Shown piece by piece: positions 42,937-52,253 of a DNA stretch of 64,000 bases (positions are counted from its first letter, which is position 1; every line of letters begins with the position of its first letter). The notes below the pieces were generated by a model. It made no database searches. It saw only the letters and a list, made by a program, of their open reading frames with translations, and was not told where the DNA came from. The DNA is taken from NCBI RefSeq assembly GCF_026262645.1, contig NZ_SHNO01000003.1, positions 31,198 through 95,197 on the forward strand. The letters run 5' to 3'. Origin of the DNA: Candidatus Marimicrobium litorale. GTDB lineage: Bacteria; Pseudomonadota; Gammaproteobacteria; Pseudomonadales; Halieaceae. The position numbers were made by a program, and so were the translations under genes.

Positions 42937-43100
42937 AGCCACACCCCGCACAAAGATACCGTAGATCTAATAGTCAACGCTTTGCAGTAAGCGAATCAAC
43001 GTTCTCGCACAAATACTTTTTTATCACAACTTCTGAAAGCGGCCAGCCCGGCGCGTCTTTTACCACGTCAGAACAGAGACGCCCGTTTTTTCAAACGGCG

Positions 43101-44912
43101 CTAGGGTAATTCGCAGGGAAACGGATTTGATCCGGGGATATCCGTAACAAAATCACCCTCTTCAGCCCAATCGGATATGGAATCAGGATCGGTAACCGCT
43201 CGCCATAGCCAGTCGACCATGCGCTCTCCTGCTACCTCGCCGTAGTAAAACTCATCACGTATCGATACAACGTGTACGCTGTTTTTAGAATCGCTGGTGA
43301 GATACCACTGAATGCCCGACAGATCTTTCGTTTCGCAATAGGCACTGCGCATGGTATTGATCCAGAGAGCCTCATCGGTAAAAAATGCATCACCCTGCTG
43401 GGTATTGTCTTTCTGGTTGGACAGGATGAGATATTGCTGTTCCGGCACCTGTTTTAGTCGAGGCGAGATAATTTCATAATTGACGGGACCTATAATGCAT
43501 TCGCCGGACACACAATAAGGAGGGAGATAAGGCTGAACGCCCCAGGCGGGAATTTTAATGGGTGCAAGGCTGCTTATGCCTGCCGGTGTGCCGTTGTCCA
43601 GTGCGCCGCCCGCGTCGGGATACGCCGCCGTTCTGGGCCACTGCAAATCATCCAGCACCCAGGGGTAATTATAGAGGGTGCCGTAGGCGCCTGCCGAGAA
43701 TCCGCCAAACAGCGCGATCAACTCATCAGGGCGAAAACCGGTCTCCGTCGATTCGTCCATCAGTTTCCATAGAATATCCTGCACGTTCCTGATACTGGAA
43801 CGCAGATTAATGGCGCCATAGCGAGGCAAATCGAAATCGCCAAAGGATTCGACAACACCACCGCCGATGAATACATCGCGGTTGCAATACGGGAAATAGA
43901 CCTGTGTCCACGTAGCGAAGGGATTGTCAGGCGTATTCCCACCGAGGCCTTCTGCGAATTCAGGTGCAGGATCATCCAGTGCCCTGAACAACTCCGGGTT
44001 GTTTGCTAGACTGTTTCTACAATCTTCCTCGAAGAGGCAAACACCACCACCGGCGAGCGACAGCAAAACGCGGTCGACAGGATAGCCCTCTGGTGCAAGG
44101 CGTAACTGGAAGGCGTAATCACTGCCATCGCCACACATGGTTCCCCATTTGTCATTTTCCAGGACAATCTGTGTCCACTCTCCACGCACTGGCATTGTAT
44201 CGACGTTTGATGGACCGCATGTGGGGCTCAGCTCTGATGCATCCTCGTGGGCGGTCGACATAATGCAATCGATCTGGTCGTCAGCCCGTTCGACATAGAT
44301 TTCGGGTGTCAGGGAAATAAGCTGCTCCAGCCCCGGACAACTGCTACCGATGAGTGCAGCGGCCTCAGTTGCCCGCATCTTTCTTTCAGCTTTCACCGCC
44401 GCAACATCACAATCATCTGCATTAAGGCACTGATCAATCGAGTCCAGCGCGTTATTGAAGTAGTCACTCGCCGTGCGCTGCGCATCTTGCAAACACGCAC
44501 GCTGCTCGTCGGACGCACCGGGCCATATAGACCCCTGAGGTCCGCCGTAAGTGCGCCAGGCAAGAGAGTCAGACTGCGCTTTGCAGGATGCCTGAAAACG
44601 ACCGACCAGAGCATCCTGAGAAAGCCCCAAAAAATCGCCGTCATTACAGCTGCCCCGTACTGCATCCTCCAGATCATCATTGGCAGATATATATGCTGCA
44701 GAGCCGGCATCACAGGCGCTACCGAAATTTTCGTAGCACTCACGCTGCGCCTCGTTGTATTCCCCCAGACAAATCTGCAACGCGCCTGCCGCCGCTTGCC
44801 CACAGTTGGTAGTAGAGGTTTCATTGTTAGAGCTATCGCTACAACCGACGAGCATCGCTACTGCAAGTAATAGCAGTGATATCGATTTCGTATTCCTGAG
44901 AACGTACAGCAT
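43101..44912 (-). CDS. Pectinacetylesterase/Notum-family lipoprotein
   Basis: A 603-aa exported protein. The signal ends in LVGC (Cys24), so it is a lipoprotein. Residues 25-225 are a Cys-rich N-terminal region with many regularly spaced cysteines. The C-terminal part is a serine hydrolase of the pectinacetylesterase/Notum family: LAGGGVCLFEEDC (about 287-299) and the nucleophile elbow GGFSAGAYG with Ser406. The family removes acetyl or acyl esters from glycans or proteins; the substrate here is unknown. Co-directional with a 71-aa ORF just upstream. Confidence 0.8.
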   Translation of the reverse strand: MLYVLRNTKSISLLLLAVAMLVGCSDSSNNETSTTNCGQAAAGALQICLGEYNEAQRECYENFGSACDAGSAAYISANDDLEDAVRGSCNDGDFLGLSQDALVGRFQASCKAQSDSLAWRTYGGPQGSIWPGASDEQRACLQDAQRTASDYFNNALDSIDQCLNADDCDVAAVKAERKMRATEAAALIGSSCPGLEQLISLTPEIYVERADDQIDCIMSTAHEDASELSPTCGPSNVDTMPVRGEWTQIVLENDKWGTMCGDGSDYAFQLRLAPEGYPVDRVLLSLAGGGVCLFEEDCRNSLANNPELFRALDDPAPEFAEGLGGNTPDNPFATWTQVYFPYCNRDVFIGGGVVESFGDFDLPRYGAINLRSSIRNVQDILWKLMDESTETGFRPDELIALFGGFSAGAYGTLYNYPWVLDDLQWPRTAAYPDAGGALDNGTPAGISSLAPIKIPAWGVQPYLPPYCVSGECIIGPVNYEIISPRLKQVPEQQYLILSNQKDNTQQGDAFFTDEALWINTMRSAYCETKDLSGIQWYLTSDSKNSVHVVSIRDEFYYGEVAGERMVDWLWRAVTDPDSISDWAEEGDFVTDIPGSNPFPCELP

Positions 44913-44924
44913 AGTTTGTTTGTC

Positions 44925-45140
44925 CTATTCTTTTCCCATGATCACCTGCGCTGTGCAGCGCGCCAATATTGACCAACGGCCTTCAGCGGCTAGACTGCGT
45001 TTAAAATACAGCCCCAGGACACCAATATCCATAGGCTTGTGCAAGGGAACCACAGACGGACTGTCCTGCAGTACAATAAAACGGTCTCTCCGCCCTCTGG
45101 CCAGATCCTCAAACACGGTCAGACGGAATCTCATCGGCAT
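44925..45140 (-). CDS. Hypothetical 71-aa protein upstream of the esterase
   Basis: A basic protein beginning MPMRFRLTVFEDLARG, ending 12 bases before the esterase start and in the same direction. An AGGG ribosome-like sequence precedes the ATG. No family is recognised and no signal peptide is present. The close spacing argues for a real, coupled gene, but it could be chance. Confidence 0.4.
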   Translation of the reverse strand: MPMRFRLTVFEDLARGRRDRFIVLQDSPSVVPLHKPMDIGVLGLYFKRSLAAEGRWSILARCTAQVIMGKE

Positions 45141-45252
45141 GAGCCCTGCTGCGAAAACAAACGATTCGAACCATCAATCCACTTTCGAGTTTGTGACGCC
45201 ACCAGGGGGATGTGCCTAAGGCGATTCTTCTTTATAATAGCGGCCCTTTCCG

Positions 45253-45329
45253 GGGCCCATAGCTCAGCTGGTTAGAGCATCCGACTCATAATCGGCAGGT
45301 CGAAGGTTCGAGTCCTTCTGGGCCCACCA
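45253..45329 (+). tRNA. tRNA with anticodon CAU (elongator Met or lysidine-type Ile2)
   Basis: 77 nt with encoded CCA. Acceptor stem GGGCCCA/TGGGCCC, D-arm GCTC...GAGC, anticodon loop CTCATAA with CAT at 45287-45289, T-arm GAAGG-TTCGAGT-CCTTC. Position 27-43 is a mismatch. It is not initiator tRNA. I cannot separate elongator Met from TilS-modified Ile2 by eye; ileX-like features (acceptor rich in G and C, location downstream of rpoD in relatives) lean to Ile2. Its 3' half from the anticodon loop is duplicated at 62454. Confidence 0.93.
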
Positions 45330-45630
45330 TATTATTGATTCTTATAGTTTTTCTATAGAAGAGAGCATCCGACTTTTTGTCGGTTAGTCGAACCCTTGCC
45401 GTTGCCACAAACAGAGCAGCTACAAGGATTGATGACTGGGATGTTTCCACACTCTGACAATACCGACCCTATACCGGGCCTCTGGGATACAAAGGCCAAA
45501 TTAACCCGACGCACCCGACGCACCCGACGCCTCTCCATAGAGTCCATGGCCTTGCAGCAATTACATTGGCGTCGGGTACGTCAGGTTTGTCGGGTGTGAA
45601 TCTGTTTCAGGGGGTAGCTGCCCACTCTCC
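45285..45630 (+). repeat. Direct repeat copy A (tRNA 3' half plus flank)
   Basis: Matches 62454-62799 over 346 bases without gaps, with about 15 mismatches by eye. It begins at the anticodon loop of the tRNA, includes its whole 3' half, a tRNA-like fragment, and a 9-base tandem repeat (ACCCGACGC, three copies near 45503-45529, partly degraded in copy B). Confidence 0.92.
45361..45397 (+). other. tRNA-like fragment
   Basis: GAGCATCCGACTTTTTGTCGG followed by TTAGTCGAA resembles the D-arm end, anticodon arm and start of the T-arm of a tRNA. The 7-base loop CTTTTTG would give anticodon TTT. The acceptor stem and CCA are missing. The same fragment is in copy B. It may be a decayed tRNA gene carried at the island end. 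Confidence 0.4.
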
Positions 45631-45891
45631 GGTACTGACTGGGCCCAGCGACTCAAGCGTATGTTCAATATCGACATTGAGGTTTGCAGTCGCTGCGGGG
45701 GGGCTGTCAAAGTCATCGCTTGCATCGAGGAGCAGGACGTCATCGACCGGATCCTGGCTCATCTTCGCGAGAAGGAACAGGATGTCCCTGCCCGGCCCCT
45801 CCTGGTGCCCCCAACCAGGGCGCCACCTGCCACGCTGTATCTTTTCGCAGGAAGCGAACTCCCAAACCCATATCAGCAAAAACGCCACTGA
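45622..45891 (+). pseudogene. IS91-family transposase, C-terminal remnant
   Basis: The frame running through 45661-45891 encodes DWAQRLKRMFNIDIEVCSRC and CGGAVKVIACIEEQDVIDRI, the conserved zinc-type end of IS91-family transposases. The catalytic HUH and Tyr parts are absent; the fragment begins at the right edge of repeat copy A, which has replaced the rest. Confidence 0.7.
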
Positions 45892-46318
45892 AAAACCCAC
45901 GGCACGGGCTACTGCGGGCTCTCGTTCAGGAATGGACGGATATGAATTGCGAGATCACCGCAGCCAACAACGTCTCAGGCCCATAGGCGGATATTTCGAG
46001 AATTTCTACAGCTCAGTTGGCAGTATCAGTGAGGAAATCGACTTCCAGCAGGCCGTTTATTTGTCCTATACTTGTAAGGCAGAAGGCTCTTAACTCCTCA
46101 CCGTTGGCTCATGAAGAGTGGGAGTACTAAAGAAATCATCTGCTAAGTCATTTACTAGTAATGTTATTTAGCTTGGGACTCTAATCTGATTGTTAGTACA
46201 ACTAAAAAATGGAATGAGGATTTGTGCAGGGGTGGTCCATGCATCACAAATGACAATGCCTGCAGTAAGTGCTTCCCAAATTCATACTCCAATTTAACTA
46301 ACTAGGAGAGACTACTAC
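45892..46318 (+). other. Gene-poor stretch with a duplicated coding fragment
   Basis: No intact gene. Bases 46024-46069 are identical to 58833-58878 and in the same frame encode EIDFQQAVYLSY, seemingly a piece of one protein present twice. The rest (46094-46318) is AT-rich with no recognisable feature before the ribosome site of the next gene. Confidence 0.5.
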
Positions 46319-46906
46319 GTGTACATAGTTATAGGGCTACTAAAAATACTATTAGGCTTAGTAATGATTGTCGCCGCCTTTCCTGTACAGCTCGCATGGT
46401 TCGGTGTTTGCTTTGGCACGGTGATAATAGGCCTCATTGTTTTTTTCAGTTTTCCAGTCCTTATGTTAGCGCCATTCTTGGTTCTCTGGACAAAGGGTTG
46501 GGGCCTCGTAGCCGATGGGCTCGAAGAAATTGGGTTTAGGGCCTCTCACGAAGATCTCGCTACAAGTTTTGAGACGCACAATAATGAACAGTTTAGCGCC
46601 AACCCCTATGTACAAAAATTACTCGATAATAATAGCGCTTGTAAGGGCGTCATAATGCATCCTGATTTGCCCGAGGGATATGAATTCAAAGAGAAGGGGG
46701 TCTTCGGTACTGCTTTTTCGCCAATTATCCCATATTGGTATGCCAGACGAGCAGGAAAAGTACAATGGCGTTATCAAGTTGCAGAAGCGCGTCAGAAGAG
46801 CCCTAAAGTCTTGGCTAATTTGGAACGTAAATATAAGAAACTGCTGGCTAAAGAATTGGAGTGGGAATTGTGGGTAAGGGCTGATGAGCACCATAGTAGT
46901 AATTAA
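46319..46906 (+). CDS. Hypothetical inner membrane protein
   Basis: A 195-aa protein from a GTG start with a good AGGAGAG ribosome site about 8 bases upstream. Residues 1-60 form two hydrophobic helices (MYIVIGLLKILLGLVMIVAA and VIIGLIVFFSFPVLMLAPF); the remaining 130 residues are hydrophilic and probably cytoplasmic, ending in a Lys/Glu-rich helix. No family recognised. Its base composition is clearly more AT-rich than the housekeeping genes, which fits recent transfer. Confidence 0.7.
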   Translation: MYIVIGLLKILLGLVMIVAAFPVQLAWFGVCFGTVIIGLIVFFSFPVLMLAPFLVLWTKGWGLVADGLEEIGFRASHEDLATSFETHNNEQFSANPYVQKLLDNNSACKGVIMHPDLPEGYEFKEKGVFGTAFSPIIPYWYARRAGKVQWRYQVAEARQKSPKVLANLERKYKKLLAKELEWELWVRADEHHSSN

Positions 46907-47033
46907 AGATACTTAAAGTCATTGCTGCTCTGGTTAGCTCCAAATATTAATATAGGTTGGGGTATATGGCGTTAGTGCTCACTGCCGACAATGTGCATCG
47001 TCCCTACATATGTTCATTCGTAATCTTGGTTAC

Positions 47034-47063
47034 AAAAAAATATAGCACCAGTTACGGTGCTAT
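47034..47063 (-). terminator. Rho-independent terminator after the radC remnant
   Basis: On the minus strand an 8-base perfect stem (ATAGCACC/GGTGCTAT at 47042-47049 and 47056-47063) with a 6-base loop is followed by seven T. It ends 4 bases after the radC-like stop. Confidence 0.8.
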
Positions 47064-47067
47064 CGGG

Positions 47068-47442
47068 TTACAACAGACCTGCTTCAGCCATGGAAACAGT
47101 ATCGGCTGCTCCGGCAATGATATGGTCAAGAACCCTGACATCAATTAGGCTTAAGGCATCCTTTAGCCGCTTGGTAATATTGATGTCACTCGTGCTCGGC
47201 TTCGGCACCCCTGAGGGATGGTTGTGAGTGAAGATCACTGCAGCCGCGTTCAGCTCCAAGGCTCTCCTTACAACTACTCTGGGGTGAACGCTAGCGCCGT
47301 CAACGGTGCCGCTAAATAGCCGCTCAAAGGCTATTAGCCTGTGCTGGCTGTCCATAAACATACAACAGAAGTGCTCGTCCTTCTCATGCGCAATCTGAAG
47401 CTGACAGAACTGTTTAACGTCTGCAGAGTACTGACAAGTTAA
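47068..47442 (-). pseudogene. radC: RadC/JAB-domain protein, N-terminally truncated
   Basis: The frame encodes the C-terminal JAB metallo-domain of a RadC protein, with the intact JAMM-type motif THNHPSGVPKPSTSD (H-x-H-x7-S-x2-D) and the ending VSMAEAGLL. Upstream the frame runs through QLQIAHEKDEHFCC and then into a TIR-like sequence at 47427-47442 and a stop inside the inserted element at 47467. The N-terminal helix-hairpin-helix region is missing. Stand-alone RadC genes of this type are typical of genomic islands. Confidence 0.8.
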
Positions 47443-47466
47443 AGCGCTGATATTGATAGAATCGAC

Positions 47467-47626
47467 GTTACTGACAAGTTAACTCGAGGTCACGGGCTGG
47501 CGCTACACAATCGAGCCTAGACTGACCAGAAATGTGTCATTGGCCCCCACATTGGGCTGTAATTTCCCAAGATTTTGGTGTGTGGTTTCCACATTTGGAG
47601 TGAGTCTAAGTTAACTTGTCAGTACC
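47467..47626. repeat. MITE-like element, copy 1 (complete)
   Basis: 160 bases with terminal inverted repeats: left GTTACTGACAAGTTAAC (one base off the consensus GGTACTGACAAGTTAAC) and right GTTAACTTGTCAGTACC. No ORF. Another left-type end, AGTACTGACAAGTTAA, sits 40 bases before it at 47427-47442. No target-site duplication is obvious. Confidence 0.85.
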
Positions 47627-47732
47627 CTTTACGTGTATAGGGCGATACCGAGCTGCCTACAAGTCTCAGATCAGTCATCATAAATCCAGTGGTTGGAAAA
47701 ACACTAATATAAGGAATCAGGTTGGAGAAACA

Positions 47733-49082
47733 CTAAAGCGAGGCGCGACGTCGAATCTCTGCTGCCACCAGCCACAAACGATCCTGCCCCCACACTTCGA
47801 GATCAGGCTCACCCGCTGGGCCACAAAGCCGATAGGAAGGCACACCCCAAAGGCCCATGCCCTCCACCATTTCATCCTGGTGTTTTTCTATGAACGGCTT
47901 CCAATCTTCACCGCCAAGGTGCTTCAGGGCCTCCGTCCAGTCCAGCCCCACCTCTTCTACCGCTCGTTTGATATTCTTCTTTCTGTGTAACGCTATGCCT
48001 TCTGCGAAGGCATGGCGCAATAAGGTGCTGAGGAGCTCTACATCTTTACCGAGCGACTTGGCCCAGGGCATTAGTGAGTAGGACTGCCGGGTAGGCTCGC
48101 CAATCGTTATTACCGTGTTCCCAAAAGGCACACCCAAAAATTCACTCTCGCGTTTTACATCAAAGAAAATATAGGCAACCTTACTCGGGGGGGCAGGGAC
48201 GCCCCGCATTACCATCGGCAGAACAGGTTTGTGGTGAAGGTTTATCTTGCAGGCCCGACTGAGCTCGATTGTGTTGTCATAAATGATTGCGGTATAGGGG
48301 CTGTTCAGAGAGGGGAAGAAATGCAATTGCAATCCGCTGGCATCAACCCCCCTAACGTCCAGTTCAGGCCGGGGTGCAATATAGGGCTGACCTGGCTCTT
48401 TACACACACCCAATTCACGCAGGCGCTCCTCCAGGTGAAACAGTCGGTCAACGCCCCAGTACCACTCACCAGCATAGTAGAGCATCGCGCCTGAATAGTG
48501 ATCCAATTCTGCAAGGCGCGCAGACCCTGCCTCGAGAGCCGCTTCAGCTTCCTCCACAGTCACCTGACCAGCATCGATAGAGCCATCTGACCATAAGCTG
48601 GTGCTAATACCTTCAACCTGATTTAGAAAATCTTTTGCGCCAAGCTTTGTAAGCGCTCGATTAGCCGCCTGCTGCAATTCAGGCTCAGGCACCACCCCAG
48701 CATTATCGGGAAAGCTCAAGCCATAATGCGGCGCTATCAATCCACAGTCACGCCGTGCCCAAACTGCCAGCTTTTCTTCCTCAGGCTGGCTGCGGCCGCC
48801 GGTTGCGCGGATAAGATGCGGCACAACTTCAATGTCATAACTCTCGGCAAACTGCGCGACTACCTGCGCCATCAGGTGCGAGTAGGGATCGTCCACCTGG
48901 TGGAAATACTCCACTACATGAGGCAGACCTTGGGCTTTGCGCTTCTTCTCGACAGCTACTCGCTTCTTCGCTCTCCGTCCGGCGTTTGCAAATCCGCTTA
49001 ATCGCTTTGACACTAAAAAGCGCAGCAGGCGCGACGGGTCAACCAGGTAAGAGGCAGTGGGATTGTTCTCTGGTTCAAGCAT
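47733..49082 (-). CDS. DsbA-family / 2-hydroxychromene-2-carboxylate isomerase-like protein
   Basis: A 449-aa protein with two thioredoxin-fold DSBA-like modules: one starting VVEYFHQVDDPYSHLMAQ (about residue 56) and one starting VAYIFFDVKRESEFLGVPFGN (about residue 295) that continues to the family ending GMGLWGVPSYRL. No CxxC active site is visible, so it is like the glutathione-dependent HCCA isomerases of aromatic degradation rather than an oxidoreductase. Last gene of the six-gene operon, 30 bases after a DUF3604 gene. Substrate unknown. Confidence 0.75.
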   Translation of the reverse strand: MLEPENNPTASYLVDPSRLLRFLVSKRLSGFANAGRRAKKRVAVEKKRKAQGLPHVVEYFHQVDDPYSHLMAQVVAQFAESYDIEVVPHLIRATGGRSQPEEEKLAVWARRDCGLIAPHYGLSFPDNAGVVPEPELQQAANRALTKLGAKDFLNQVEGISTSLWSDGSIDAGQVTVEEAEAALEAGSARLAELDHYSGAMLYYAGEWYWGVDRLFHLEERLRELGVCKEPGQPYIAPRPELDVRGVDASGLQLHFFPSLNSPYTAIIYDNTIELSRACKINLHHKPVLPMVMRGVPAPPSKVAYIFFDVKRESEFLGVPFGNTVITIGEPTRQSYSLMPWAKSLGKDVELLSTLLRHAFAEGIALHRKKNIKRAVEEVGLDWTEALKHLGGEDWKPFIEKHQDEMVEGMGLWGVPSYRLCGPAGEPDLEVWGQDRLWLVAAEIRRRASL

Positions 49083-49112
49083 ATGAAAACTCTCGTGTTT
49101 TTTTGTTGCCGA

Positions 49113-51362
49113 TCAACCCCTCGGGGCAATCCAGATCGGCGAAGACCAGGCGCGTTCCTGCAGCGTTCTGGCCAGGTCTGGCCGCGGCTCTCGATCGGCT
49201 CGAATCGCATCCCAGGTAGACCAGCGGCAGGTGGGATTCTCTATCGCGCGCGCATAGTAAAACGCACGCTGCGATGGGTCGAAGTCGGGGTCGTGCCACA
49301 AAGCTACCAGTTGCTCCGAACCGGTCTCCGGGTTGATCGAACAGTCAGAAACATCGACTCGGGCTCCGTTGTCCGGGCAACGTTTCGTCGCTTGGTCTAC
49401 CGCCGCGCCACCGGCGCAGGCGACATCCATCACTTCCTCATGGGTGTTGCCAGCGACATCGATCCAGCCCTTGATGACCTGCACGCGCTGCAGGGGGGCG
49501 CTTTCGGGGTCCGCTGCGGCCATCACAATAAAGCCCGGTGCCTGCCCTTCTGCGTTGGCCGACAGTTCCCCGCCCATACTGACGCCGTTGGCGTAGGCTC
49601 GCTGGCTCCCATCAGCAGATGCCAGCATGCTCTGATCAAACCCATAACCCGCGAAAAACTTCAGCGAGATGCGCGGCCCCGATGTAGCAAAGACTTCCCG
49701 CCTTCGAAACGCATCATAGATCGACTCCCGGGTATTCTCCTCAGCCCAGGCCGCCGCCAGGCCTGAAGCGCCATAGAGTGGATTAGCGCCACGGGAGTAG
49801 AGATCGCCGTTGATGCGCGTATACATCCCCTTGCCCTGGGGTGTAGGGTTGAACGGCCAGGTCGCCTTAGTAAGGTAGTGCGCAAACTCACTCGCCAAAC
49901 CGGTTGCGGGTACCGAACCGCGCTGCTCAGGCTGGCTGGACAGTAGGCTCAGCTTGGAGACATAGGTTTTTTCGTCCGGCTGGCTGGCCGCCGAGTGGGT
50001 ATCGCTGGAGCCAATAAAGCCAAACTGATACGGGTTGGCAATGCCCTGCTGCTCCAATGCCAAACCGGTACGAAGCGCATCCCGTACATAGGAACCCTCA
50101 ACCTGGCTCAGCGCGTTGGTGGCGACACGATAAGGCATGATCTCGAAGCCTGCGAACTCATCACGGCTCGACAGCGCCGGGTGCGTTTCCGAAGTCCCCT
50201 TGATCTGCGTAATCTCCACGATCGGCTCGTTGCGAATACGCTGCTTCGCGTAGTCATCATCCAGCGGGTTGCCGGCCCAATCGACCAGTTTGAACATCTG
50301 GCCGTTCGATGCGTTGGAGTTGTGCGGTATCGCCAGGCTCTCCACTCCTTTTGCGCGCAGGTCATCCATCCACTGCCAAAGATTCTCAGGATTGATGGAG
50401 TGGAATCGTGAGAATGGCTCGCGCGGCAGGCGGTTACTACCGGCAAAGATCACGTTGCGGTGCAGGTTGCCCATATCAGCTGAAGACGATGAGTACTCGT
50501 AGGCGACAAAGGTAGTAAACGCACCTGGATCATTGTAATCATCTGCAGCTTCGACGGTATCGCTCCACGCGCTGCGAATGACACCCAGGGTCTGTTCCCT
50601 GCCCAGCGTTCCGGCGCGGATCATTGAAGTCGCAGTGGGCAGGAAATTTGAAAAGGCGAGAAACCGTTTTAACGTGCTGAATACGTCAGTACCGTTTTTA
50701 TCCGGCGCGTTAAATTCGTGAAAGGGCTGGGCGAAATCAGTCTTCGAAAACTCGGTGGAGGTATCCGAAGCAGCCTCAAAGACACCGAGGTACATGGCAT
50801 GATCGGTCACCGCGTAGAAATCCAGCGGCCGGGACAACTGCATATCAAAGCCCCCGGGATTCCAGACCGGTTCGCCGCGTGCGAATCGGTAAGCGTCACC
50901 GGGGCCCGCCAACGTTCCCATGGAGTGGCCGTCGAAGGATAAGGAAGTGTGGACGTGAAGATCACCGAACCACGCCTTGCGCTCCACAGGTATAGTATCG
51001 GTGTCGGTGTCGGCGTCCGCCCCTGCCCTGCCCGACTCTACCAGTGTTCTCGGGGCAGATGGGGTGCCGCCTTCGCGAATCAGCAGCTCTGTCTCTGTGT
51101 CAAAGACACTTGCGGACAGATTACCGGTAGCAGCCCTTTCAGCAATCACCACATTAAGCTCGGCGGTTTCTGCAATAACAACCGGATCGTTGAGGACATC
51201 GGCGGCAGCCGGGAAACTATCATTGGTCTGTTGGATTGCGTCACCGGAGCAGGCTGCAAGAATCGAGCTAATGCCAACGATCAACAAAACCCACGGTCGA
51301 CCGATCCTATGCTTGTGATCCTCGTCGGCCCCTATGCGGGCCACCTTGTTATATTCGCTCAT
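49113..51362 (-). CDS. DUF3604 family lipoprotein, PHP-like predicted metallohydrolase (paralogue A)
   Basis: A 749-aa exported protein; the hydrophobic stretch VLLIVGISSILAAC is a lipoprotein signal. It has the metal-site pattern of the PHP superfamily: GDLHVHTSLSFDG (HxH) near residue 143, AVTDHAMYLG near 190, AIPHNSNASNG near 345, and IGSSDTHSAA near 455. The C-terminus carries NPTCRWSTWDAI and QERAWSSPIW, shared with paralogue B at 55125-57176. Catalysis is inferred from the motifs; no substrate is known for the family as far as I know. Probably faces the periplasm. Confidence 0.8.
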   Translation of the reverse strand: MSEYNKVARIGADEDHKHRIGRPWVLLIVGISSILAACSGDAIQQTNDSFPAAADVLNDPVVIAETAELNVVIAERAATGNLSASVFDTETELLIREGGTPSAPRTLVESGRAGADADTDTDTIPVERKAWFGDLHVHTSLSFDGHSMGTLAGPGDAYRFARGEPVWNPGGFDMQLSRPLDFYAVTDHAMYLGVFEAASDTSTEFSKTDFAQPFHEFNAPDKNGTDVFSTLKRFLAFSNFLPTATSMIRAGTLGREQTLGVIRSAWSDTVEAADDYNDPGAFTTFVAYEYSSSSADMGNLHRNVIFAGSNRLPREPFSRFHSINPENLWQWMDDLRAKGVESLAIPHNSNASNGQMFKLVDWAGNPLDDDYAKQRIRNEPIVEITQIKGTSETHPALSSRDEFAGFEIMPYRVATNALSQVEGSYVRDALRTGLALEQQGIANPYQFGFIGSSDTHSAASQPDEKTYVSKLSLLSSQPEQRGSVPATGLASEFAHYLTKATWPFNPTPQGKGMYTRINGDLYSRGANPLYGASGLAAAWAEENTRESIYDAFRRREVFATSGPRISLKFFAGYGFDQSMLASADGSQRAYANGVSMGGELSANAEGQAPGFIVMAAADPESAPLQRVQVIKGWIDVAGNTHEEVMDVACAGGAAVDQATKRCPDNGARVDVSDCSINPETGSEQLVALWHDPDFDPSQRAFYYARAIENPTCRWSTWDAIRADREPRPDLARTLQERAWSSPIWIAPRG

Positions 51363-51388
51363 GGTTTTGCTCGCTCTGTTTCGCGGGT

Positions 51389-52219
51389 CTATTGCATCCC
51401 TTTGAAGGATAGCAACCCGGGGTCACCCCTCTTAGTCTCTTTAGCCGCCTTACGCATCGCAAAAGAAAAGAGCCAGGGCAAATACCGTTTTACGAAATAA
51501 GCACGCTTACCCAGTTGATGGGGGTTGCAGATCAACTGATTCCTTTGCATTGATTGGAAAGCAATATCTGCCACCTGATCGGCATCCAGCTCTGAGGCCT
51601 CATACAATTCAGCTAGGCGTTCTTTGGAAGTCGGGTCAGTGGTACGCAGCGAACTGCCCAAATTCGTTTTAAAAAAGCTCGGACACAACACTGTTACGCC
51701 AATGCCATAGGGCTCCAGTTCATAATGGATCGTCTCGCTTAGCGCCACAACGCCCGCCTTGGTCACGTTGTAGGAGGCCATGCCCGGGAGATTCATAAGG
51801 CCGGCCAATGATGCCGTGTTGAGAATGTGGCCACTACCCTGGGCTTTCATCATTGCAGTGAACGCCCTGCAACCTAACACCACCCCTTTCAGGTTGATAT
51901 CGATAATCCACTCCCAGTCTTCCCAGTGCCCTTGTTCGATTCTATCGCCGGCACCAACGCCAGCGTTGTTGACCAGCACATCCAGCCCGTCCCACCGGGC
52001 CTGAACCTCGGCTTTGAGGATCTCCCACTGCTCCGGCACTCTTACATCCAGGGAGAATATCCAGGCTTTACCACCCTCGGATTCAACTAATGCCTGAGTC
52101 TCTTTTGCACCGTCCATATTGACATCAGCGATACAAATGTCCGCCTCTTCCCTGGCGTACCTGAGCGCAATCGCTCGGCCCAGACCACTGGATGCTCCGG
52201 TGACTATTACGCGTTTCAT
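51389..52219 (-). CDS. SDR-family short-chain dehydrogenase
   Basis: A 276-aa NAD(P)-dependent oxidoreductase starting MKRVIVTGASSGLGRA; an ORF start 11 codons upstream is rejected. Rossmann motif TGASSGLG, NNAGVGAG, catalytic Ser in NTASLAGL, and YNVTKAG (YxxxK) are all present, so it should be active. The Asp at the end of strand 2 (IADVNMD) favours NAD over NADP. Within the operon it could oxidise an alcohol intermediate. Confidence 0.9.
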   Translation of the reverse strand: MKRVIVTGASSGLGRAIALRYAREEADICIADVNMDGAKETQALVESEGGKAWIFSLDVRVPEQWEILKAEVQARWDGLDVLVNNAGVGAGDRIEQGHWEDWEWIIDINLKGVVLGCRAFTAMMKAQGSGHILNTASLAGLMNLPGMASYNVTKAGVVALSETIHYELEPYGIGVTVLCPSFFKTNLGSSLRTTDPTSKERLAELYEASELDADQVADIAFQSMQRNQLICNPHQLGKRAYFVKRYLPWLFSFAMRKAAKETKRGDPGLLSFKGMQ

Positions 52220-52253
52220 ACTGTCCGGCCCTCTTTCTCTTGCTGCTGCCACA

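Noticed and set aside
45396..45599. 67-codon ORF conserved in both direct repeats (also 62565-62768)
   Set aside because: It stays open in both copies only because the repeats differ by substitutions without indels; low-complexity Arg-rich end, no ribosome site.
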